Under the pieces are notes generated by a model that was not told the DNA's origin, made no database searches, and saw only the letters and a list, made by a program, of their open reading frames with translations. Of a stretch of 64,000 nt of DNA, positions 56,431-64,000 are shown one piece after another (position 1 is the stretch's first letter; every line of letters begins with the position of its first letter). Source of the DNA: Anthoceros angustus (lineage: Eukaryota > Streptophyta > Anthocerotopsida > Anthocerotales > Anthocerotaceae); the NCBI GenBank assembly GCA_010909165.1, contig VJWM01000144.1, positions 248,001-312,000 of the forward strand, given 5' to 3'. Made by a program: the position numbers and the translations under genes.

Positions 56431-57085
56431 GCTTTGTGCAAGGTCCATTTGCGCTTGCTTTGAGGTTTCTTTCTCCGCCGGTCGATCATTTTTGCTTAGG
56501 CGATCGCTCGGCCAGCGATCGTTTGTGTTTAGGGCGCTTGAGCTTGAGGCTGGTTTGCATCCGGTCTCGATCTACCTTTGCCGCTTTTGTTTCGTGTTGC
56601 CGCTTTTGTTTTGTGTTGTTTCGTGTTGCCGCTTTTGATGTTTTGGTCTTGTCCTCGCTTCTTGCCACATCCGTGTGTTCTTTCGAGTCTTCTGCTTGCT
56701 TTGCTCGCACTTGGAGGCCTTGTCTTTCTTTGTCATGTACGCTGCAAGGTCCCGCATGGAGTTACTCTTGTGGTTGACCGAAAGCTTTTCGTGCCTAGAA
56801 CTCAAAGCCCGCCGCTTAGCGCAGCGGCCTTTGATGCCGTAGTGTCCGCTTAACCTTTGATCCTCGCAACGCCTAATCTTGGTGTGTGCTTGCTCTTGTG
56901 ATTTGAGTTTCTCGTTTTGTTGGTTGTCGTCCCATATGCCGGTACTATGAACCTATCGCTTATCACCGCTTTTGCGTGTCAAGACCCACCCAAGAAAAGG
57001 ACCAAATCTAGATTCGTGGAGCTTCTAACATACCACCAACCTCAACGATCGATCGGCTCGCGATAGGCCGCAGCGCCGAAGAAGG

Positions 57086-57186
57086 CGATGGCGATAGAAG
57101 CGATGGCGATGGCGATGGCGATGGCGATGGCGATAGAAGCGATGGCGATGGCGATGGCGATGGCGATGGCGATGGCGATGGCGCGC
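57086..57186. repeat. GATGGC hexamer microsatellite
   Basis: (GATGGC)n interrupted once by GATAGAAGC. The matching place in the first unit (about 55850-55960) is shorter and more interrupted. Confidence 0.9.
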
Positions 57187-58135
57187 AACTCGGCGCGAAG
57201 GAAGGCGGTCGAGCGGCCGACGGATGGTGGGCGAGAGGCGAAAAAGCGAAGGAGGAGACACTGGGAAAGAAGTCAGCGGGAGAGAGACATAAGTAAGAGA
57301 AGGTAGATTGTTCGAGAGGCTTCCGCGATGTGCTGTGTCAACTGTGATTGGTTGCTCGCTCGGGTCACGCCCGCTGGTGGTTCGTAGTTAGGTTAGGTGC
57401 ATTCAAATTAGGTTTGGGTGTGGCGGCGGCACGCACCAATCGCGATGGGAGGTAGGTTCATTAATTGGCCTCGGACCGTAGGTTTGGTAAATTTGAAGTA
57501 GGTCCGGTAGAGAGGTGCCACCGATGGAGAGAGGTTAGGGTTTCATAGGCTATAAAATCCTTTTCAACTCACACCGCCTTTCTCCCTTTCGCTTTGCTCT
57601 GCTTTTGCAAGGTCCATTTGCGCTTTTGCGCTTTTGAGGTTTCTTTCTCCGCGGTCGCGATCATTTTTGCTTAGGCGATCGCTCGAGCGATCGTTTGTGT
57701 TTAGGGCGCTTGAGCTTGAGGCTGGTTTGCATCCGGTCTCGATCTACCTTTGCCGCTGGTTGCCGCTTTTGTTTTGTGTTGTTTCGTGTTGCCGCTTTTG
57801 ATGTTTTGGTCTTGTCCTCGTTCTTGCCACATCCGTGTGTTCTTTCTGAGTCTTCTGCTTGCTTTGCTCGCACTTGGAGGCCTTGTCTTTCTTTGTCATG
57901 TACGCTGCAAGGTCCCGCATGGAGTTACTCTTGTGGTTGACCGAAAGCTTTTCGTGCCTAGAACTCAAAGCCCGCCGCTTCTAGCGCAAAGGCGCCTTTG
58001 ATGCCGCATGTCCGCTTTTCTTAACCTTTGATCCCGCAACGCCTAATCTTGGTGTGTGCTTGCTCTTGTGATTTGAGTTTCTCGTTTTGTTGGTTGTCGT
58101 CCCATATGCCGGTACTATGAACCTATCGCTTATCA

Positions 58136-60450
58136 CTGCGGTGTCAAGATCGAAATCACATCTTGGACCACCTTTACTACTGATATTAATGTGAGGTTCC
58201 CGCAAATTGTCTGGTTTGTGTATGTGTTGTTCCGCCGTCTGCTTTTGCTTTGTGTGTCGTGCAATCATTTGTGTTCGAGCGCGTGTGTGAAGTGGTGTTC
58301 GCGTTGTTCTTCTTTCCTCCGTTATTGTGTTTTGTCACTTTCGTGTTTTGTTCTTGTCCTTGTTCTTGTATATCTGCGTGCTTTAATGTGTTCTTCTTTG
58401 TTTCACGCACGCAACGGCCTTTTATTTTATATCTACGTAAGTCCTCGCACGCAGCTACTTTGTCTGTGTCTTGAACGTGGCTACTTTCGTGTCTTGAACG
58501 CTGATTGTTCCTAATGTTTTAAGGCCGCTTAGCGCGGTCTGAGCCCTCACCATTTGTTTTTATGTTCTTTCGATATTTCCGACCTTCATTATAAATGCGT
58601 GTTTTTCTATGTGCTTGAATATGAACCTATGGCTTATATATTGTAATGGTTTCGTTGGAGACAATCGGAAGAAATTGCTACATCTTGGGCCGGAGGTCGC
58701 TTTCACGCTCAGACAGTGAGGTTTCTTGAACTTGGTTAGTATCTATATGTGTGGCATGCTACGCTTATGGTTTAGTTTGAATTGGTTGCTCGCTTGTTGT
58801 TTTGTGCTATCAAGTTGTTGTGCATCCGGTCTCGATCTACCTTTGCCGCTTTTGTTTCGTGTTGCCGCTTTTGTTTTGTGTTGTTTACGTGTTGCCGCTT
58901 TTGATGTTTTGGTCTTGTCCTCGCTCTTGCCACATCCGTGTGTTCTTTTGAGTCTTCTTGCTTTGCTCGCACTTGGAGGCCTTGTCTTTCTTTGTCATGT
59001 ACGCGTAAGGTCCCGCATGGAGTTACTCGCTTGTGGTTGACCGAAAGCTTTTCGTGCCTAGAACTCAAAGCCCGCCGCTTTTGTTTCGTGTTGCCGCTTT
59101 TGATGTCCGCTTTCTTAACCTTTGATCCTCGCAACGCCTAATCTTGGTGTGTGCTTGCTCTTGTGATTTGAGTTTCTCTGTTCTTGTTGGTTGTCGTCCC
59201 ATATGCCGGTACTATGAACCTATCGCTTATCACCGGTTTCGTTGGAGACAATCGGAAGAAATTGCTACATCTTGGACCACACTTTTACGCGATATTAATG
59301 TGAGGTTCCCAAATTGTCTGGTTTGTGTATGTGTTGTTCTGCTTGCTTTGCTTTGTGTGTCGTGCAATCATTTGTGTTCGAGCGCCGTGTGTGAAGGTGT
59401 TCGCGTTGTTCTTCTTTCCTCCTGTTATTGTGTTTTGTCACTTTCGTGTTTTGTTCTTGTCCTTGTTCTTGTATATCTGCGTGCTTTAAGTTCTTCTTTG
59501 TTTCACGCACGCAACGGCCTTTTATTTTATATCTACGTGTAAGTCCTCGCACGCAGCTACTTTGTCTGTCTTGAACGTGGCTACTTTCGTGTCTTGAACG
59601 CTGATTGTTCCTAATGTTTTAAGGCCGCTTTTAGCGCAGGTGCCCTCGAGCCCTCACCATTTGTTTTTATGTTCTTTCGATATTTCCGACCTTCATTATA
59701 AATGCGTGTTTTTCTATGTGCTTGAATATGAACCTATGGCTTATATATTGTAATGGTTTCGTGTTGGAGACAATCGGAAGAAATTGCTACATCTTGGGCC
59801 GGAGGTCTTCCTTACCGTGTGTGTGAGGTTTCTTGAACTTGGTTAGTATCTATATGTGTGGCTCCTATCAATCGTTTGTGTGGCATGCTACGCTTATGGT
59901 TTAGTTTGAATTGGTTGCTCTGTTTGTTGTTGTTTTGTGCTATCAAGTTGTGTGCATGCTACGCTTTATTGTCCGATTTTCTTGTGTCTTTGATTATCTT
60001 TTAAGTGAACGTTGAGTCTTTGTTTATCTGTGTGAGAGTTGCTTAGTGATCTATTGTTATGCGCTTCTGTTCTACGGTTTGGTTTTGGTGTCTTGAATTT
60101 CCTGTCTTTTCCTTTCTTGGCTGATTTGAAAGCTAATGTTTTCCAGTTTTGTTATTCAAGTATGGTTCCTTCTTGCGATCACTTGCTCTATCTCAAAAGT
60201 TTTGTGTTTTCTTTCAAGTTGCGTCATGCTACAGTTTCTTGTCTTATTTTCTGGTGTCTTTGATACATGTTTAGTCTTTGTTAATCTGTGTGAGAGTTTA
60301 TTTGCGCTCAGACAGTGTGAGGTTTCTTGAACTTGTTTAGTTTATGTATGTGTGCGATTGCTTTTCAATCGTATTGTGTGAGGTTTCTTTGTCTTTAGAT
60401 TTGGTTTGAGTTTGGTTGTTCTGTTTTGAACAGTCTCTCAAAGATAGGGG
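58136..60450 (+). repeat. T-rich duplicated region, intron- or UTR-like
   Basis: T/G-rich plus strand with no long conserved frame. 58136-58800 and 59220-59945 are copies (GGTTCC...AAATTGTCTGGTTTGTG and CGCACGCAACGGCC in both); 58805-59220 repeats 56555-56960. The joint near 58800 shares TGCAT. Consistent with transcribed leader or intron sequence downstream of the TATA boxes; that link is inference. Confidence 0.6.
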
Positions 60451-61130
60451 TTATTCTCCATTAAAGGGGTTTGGGTCCCTAAAGACCAAAAATGACTCAA
60501 AACGGGCCAAAAATGCATCATCTTTAGCAAAACCACTCTTTAGACATGTACCGAAAGACATTGACCATGTTATTTTCTCGTGAATACTTACGCTATGAGG
60601 TTGAAGCCGAAGAAGGTTCATGGATTTCACCTTCACAAGGAAGGGATTTCAAGGATTTTTAATAGGTGCTAGGAATCCTAAACACCTCTTCGCAGCGATA
60701 GTACTTCCTAGCGGGGTGAACAGAGGCAAACCAAACAAAATTAGTCCAAGAGCAAAACCGGACGTCCGGCGCAACCAACACGCAAGTAGCAATTGCAAGA
60801 AGAGAAATCGCGGACGTCCGCGCAATTGTGAGAGAACATTAACCGATAGCTTGATCATGGCCATCTCGAGAGGACCAAACTACGACTCTAAAAGTAGCTG
60901 ACGCCCGGTGCACTTTGAGTACACAACCCCGGATCTCCATTGTTAGAGTGAAAACATAGAAGGAATTGGAACAATGCGCCGGACGTTCGCACATTGGCGC
61001 GAGTCTGCTAAAGCTGCGGACGTCCGGCGCATTTCTGAGACCCCAATCTTGTGGGCGTCCGGCGAGATGGAAATGGTGGAGTGGATGCGGACGTCCGCGC
61101 AGATCTATATTTATTGTTTGTCTTTAAGAT
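60451..61130. repeat. Region with repeated GGACGTCC palindromes
   Basis: CCGGACGTCCGG at 60758-60769, CGCGGACGTCCGCG at 60809-60822, a variant at 60979-60988, GCGGACGTCCGGCGC at 61016-61030, a variant at 61053, and GCGGACGTCCGCGC at 61087-61100. Spacing is irregular. Another variant is at about 62345. No gene recognised; a minus-strand frame at 60649-60864 is unsupported. Confidence 0.8.
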
Positions 61131-61385
61131 ATATCCGCCGGATAGGTGCACATAGACTCAATGGCATAAGAACTCCAAGGTTAAGCACCGGTCGGATCAG
61201 GATGGGGTGCTTGACTTTGGTGCTATGAGAATTTGTTATGCACTCTTGGGTCAAATTAGAACTAGGATGGCTTGCTTGTTTTGGCGCTTTGAAAACTTTG
61301 TAACAACTCCATCTTAAGCAACCTAGAGGCGTATCAATACTAGGATGGAGTGTTGATTTTTAGTGGTTTGAAAAATTTGTAAATC
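61131..61385 (+). repeat. 5S-rRNA-like array (degenerate)
   Basis: AAGAACTCCAAGGTTAAGC (61168-61186) closely resembles the 5S rRNA internal A-box region. ACAACTCCATCTTAAGC (61303-61319) is a second, weaker match, followed after 22 bases by AGGATGG (61342-61348), the spacing found in plant 5S rRNA. AGGATGG also occurs at 61199 and 61264. Units share TTTTGG-G--TTGAAAA-TTTG after each AGGATGG. Likely 5S-derived (pseudogene array or SINE head), not a working 5S gene. Confidence 0.5.
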
Positions 61386-61600
61386 ATCCGGTATCTAGGC
61401 GTAAAGTCATGAATATTATTTTTGAAAATCATTTGTTGGTTGATGTTATATTCCCACATTCGCTTTGTATACAACATGTAAAACCTTTTGGCCTTACTCT
61501 ATGTGCCCTTCGATGACTTGCTGGATCTCTTTGATTGGTGCGCCAAATGTCCGCTCATTCGAGTTTGATGCACGATAGATGCATAGGCCTTGGTTTCTAG
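61386..61600. other. No gene seen
   Basis: AT-rich spacer without recognisable feature. Confidence 0.4.
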
Positions 61601-61969
61601 ATGAGCTACATTTTCCAAAATTCGACATGTATGATGGTGGTTTCTAATGGCCAACCTTTTGAAGACGACAATGTTTCACAATGTTTTGCGAGAAGCAAGA
61701 AAATAAATAGAATAGATGATTTTTCCTTGAGTAATGAAAGCACATCGGATGTAGTCGAACACAAGCATAAGAGAGCATCCGCTGCCACCGCGAGCCCTAG
61801 TGAGAGCCAGTATCAAGAAAGAGGCTGGTCGCCCGAGTGGGGTTTTGACCAAATGGCTGAGTATTTCGGTGAGGCTCAAGGAGGACCTATCTATACCCAC
61901 CGTGACGCCCACTACAGTGGCACTAGGTGTTCGAGACGAACTATAGCCAAGCTTCGCCAGAGATTTTGA
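61601..61969 (+). CDS. Hypothetical ORF, unknown
   Basis: 122 residues, polar and Ser/Arg-rich, with RGWSPEWGFDQMAEYFGEAQ and THRDAHYSGTRCSRR. No known domain, no signal peptide or membrane segment. It ends at TGA before a degenerate region. May be an exon of an element or gene; coding is unproven. Confidence 0.3.
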   Translation: MSYIFQNSTCMMVVSNGQPFEDDNVSQCFARSKKINRIDDFSLSNESTSDVVEHKHKRASAATASPSESQYQERGWSPEWGFDQMAEYFGEAQGGPIYTHRDAHYSGTRCSRRTIAKLRQRF

Positions 61970-62189
61970 ATTTAAGATCCGACTTGCTCCATGTGCCACC
62001 CATGGATAGATTAAGGTTGAAAGCGACGGACTTGACAAGAAGAAATGTAAGCTCAAGAGTTTGATCAAGAACGGTTGAGGAGGCCTCACCATCCTTTACC
62101 TTGTCCAATTCTCGGGCCCAATGCGCAGATCTAAGTGCGGCTTATCTCGACACGGAGGCCAGTCGATGGTATGCCTGCCGTCTGGGATT

Positions 62190-63545
62190 GCTCTGAATCA
62201 CGGGGTTTGAAAAGAGAATTGATGTGAGTGTTGGTGCGGTGGCAAGTGTGCACAAGCAACTTGAACGAAAGTGCTTGCCTACACAAGTATTGACGCAACC
62301 CTCTCCAAACCCGGTGTATTGCACCTCTTTGGAGTATAAGTGCGCCGGACGTTCGGTGCACTCCAGCTCTTTGGAGCATAAGTGCGCCAGTCATCCGCCA
62401 CTTGGTACAAAGGTGTGTCCGGCATTTGTGCGGACGGTGGGCACATTAGGTCTTCCTTGGGCTCGGATGCATGGGCTGTGGGTTCGCAAATCAAGCAGTG
62501 AAATGAGACATGTGCATTTCGGATGGTTAGCCAAAATGGGGTTCGAGACAAACCCTATCTTTGAGAAACACTGCTTTTGGTTGTTCTGTTTTATCAAGTA
62601 GTTTACATGCTTTTTTGAATCTCTTTGAGTGTAGTGTTGTAACTTTGATAATCCTTGTGTCGTTAATGTTAATGCGTCATTCGCATCGCGCTTTTGGATG
62701 TTAAATGATGTGTTATTCATTTGGTGTTTGTCTTCATTTTGTACCTTCGTCTTTTGTACCTATTGTCGCAAGTAGGACCGAGTTGTGTTAGCGACTCCAA
62801 TTTGTTATTGGTCCGGAATGTTTTAAGCCGTGTTTGAAGTTTTTAAGTCTTGCGTTAGTTTTTAAGTTTGCTCAATCAATCACGGGTTTGAAAAGAGAAT
62901 TGATGTGAGTGTTGGTGCGGTGGCAAGTGTGCACAAGCAACTTGAACGAAAGTGCTTGCCTACACAAGTATTGACGCAACCCTCTCCAAACCCGGTGTAT
63001 TGCACCTCTTTGGAGTATAAGTCGGACGTCGGCACTCCAAATTTTGAGCATAAGTGCCACCATCCGCCACTTGGTACAAAAGTGTGTCCGCCATTTGTGC
63101 GGACGGTGGGCACATTAGGTCTTCCTTGGGCTCGGATGCATGGGCTGTGGTTCGCAAATCAAAAAACAGTGAAATGAGACATGTGCATTTCGGATGGTTG
63201 GGGCCAAAATGGGGTTCGAGACAAACCCTATGCGCCGAAACACTGCTTTTGGTTGTTCATGTTTTATCAAGTAGTTTACATGCTTTTTTGAATCTCTTTG
63301 AGTGTAGTGTTGTAACTTTGATAATCCTTGTGTCGTTAATGTTAATGCGTCATTGCATCGCGCTTTTGGATGTTAAATGATGTGTTATTCATTTGGTGTT
63401 TGTCTTCATTTTGTACCTTCGTCTTTTGTACCTATTGTCGCAAGTAGGACCGAGTTGTGTTAGCGACTCCAATTTGTTATTGGTCCGGAATGTTTTAAGC
63501 CGTGTTTGAAGTTTTTAAGTCTTGCGTTAGTTTTTAAGTTTGCGT
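62190..63545. repeat. Tandem duplication, ~690-bp unit
   Basis: 62190-62870 is repeated as 62878-63545. GTGAGTGTTGGTGCGGTGGC at about 62224 and 62905; TTTTGTACCTATTGTCGCAA near both ends. The first copy has two extra phrases around GCGCCGGACGTTCGG that the second lacks. Confidence 0.9.
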
Positions 63546-64000
63546 TCAATATGTTATATCGTTGTTCTTTGTCTATGATCCGCTCTCCAGTTCTTGATTC
63601 CCTTCTGCTTTTGTGTATTGCGCTTAGTCCAACTGTAATTGTATTACCTTGGAATCTCAGGCTCAGAAGGCAACGATACCCTATCAACTGGTACGTGCCA
63701 TAACCTAAGTTTGCGCAAGCTCGTTTAAGTATGGGACGTCCTAGTTGCATGATTGAGTTGCTCCTATAATATAATTGTTGTCATCGACTTACATGAAGGT
63801 AGTAATCTAATCCTTTTTTTGTGTGTGTAGGCTTCATTGTTCATCGTGTGAAGGGTTGGCTCGCCAACATTCGATTCGTGCTCGTGAATCAGATAACCAT
63901 TTCTTACTGAATTTGAAGTCACGATTGAATCTCCTAGTATGCGTTGTCTCAGAATGCTTGTGCACCGGGCTAACATTATTTTTGGTTGTTTTGTCTCCAC
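63546..64000. other. Window end, no gene established
   Basis: A minus-strand open frame (63764-64000, 78 residues, runs off the window) and a plus-strand frame at 63506-63703 are both unsupported by any family. A T-rich tract with TGTGTGTAG at about 63820 could be a splice acceptor for a downstream plus-strand exon. Confidence 0.3.

Larger units (their letters stand above)
55757..58135. repeat. Tandem duplication, ~1.22-kb unit with promoter-like region
   Basis: 55757-56980 is repeated as 56981 to about 58135. The joint near 56975-56985 shares CAAGA. Each unit carries a GATGGC-rich stretch, a TATA-like box and a T-rich downstream part. Confidence 0.88.

Noticed and set aside
61016-61100. Satellite array of GGACGTCC
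   Set aside because: Spacing between palindromes is irregular and the intervening sequence differs.
61155-61365. Functional 5S rRNA gene
   Set aside because: Only the internal boxes match; the stems and the rest of the ~120-base gene are absent.

Overview
The window looks like a retrotransposon-packed piece of a land-plant nuclear genome, most likely a homosporous fern. The evidence is a plant-type PPR gene whose motif wording is familiar from fern PPRs, Copia and Ty3/Gypsy LTR elements with plant-type tRNA primer sites, and a CACTA transposon. The host assignment is inference from protein style and repeat types, not from a marker gene.

Layout. 1-4.6 kb: a frame-broken gene ending in a von Willebrand A domain. 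5.1-6.33 kb: a PPR gene cut by Copia-1 (6331-21185; 5-bp target duplication AATGC; LTRs of about 200 bp). Copia-1 is itself cut inside its reverse transcriptase by a 9.2-kb CACTA element (10567-19741; 3-bp target duplication AAA). 21.2-24.05 kb and 53.0-54.9 kb: two sides of an unrecognised intron-containing minus-strand gene, split by Copia-2 (24048-53023, minus strand, target duplication GGATGT). Copia-2 carries a nested Ty3/Gypsy element (24801-42683, plus strand, target duplication CATAT) whose LTRs are about 5.7 kb and contain a sense ORF. 55-64 kb: duplicated promoter-like and T-rich sequence, minisatellites, repeated GGACGTCC palindromes, an array resembling 5S rRNA, and a final tandem duplication.

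Three patterns cut across all features. (1) Almost every block is present as a direct tandem duplication, and many joints show 5-9 bp of microhomology. (2) Short mosaic patches copied from nearby sequence sit inside elements. (3) Between repeat copies, CTG or CAG in one copy repeatedly appears as CG in another, leaving frame-breaking losses. Pattern 3 is best explained by systematic base-calling error at CHG-methylated cytosines, so frameshifts here should not be taken at face value; at least one PPR frameshift lies exactly at such a CG.

No intact host gene, tRNA, CRISPR array or prokaryote-type system is visible. The coding content is retroelement polyproteins (all frame-broken), LTR-embedded and CACTA-internal ORFs of uncertain role, and broken host genes used as insertion targets.
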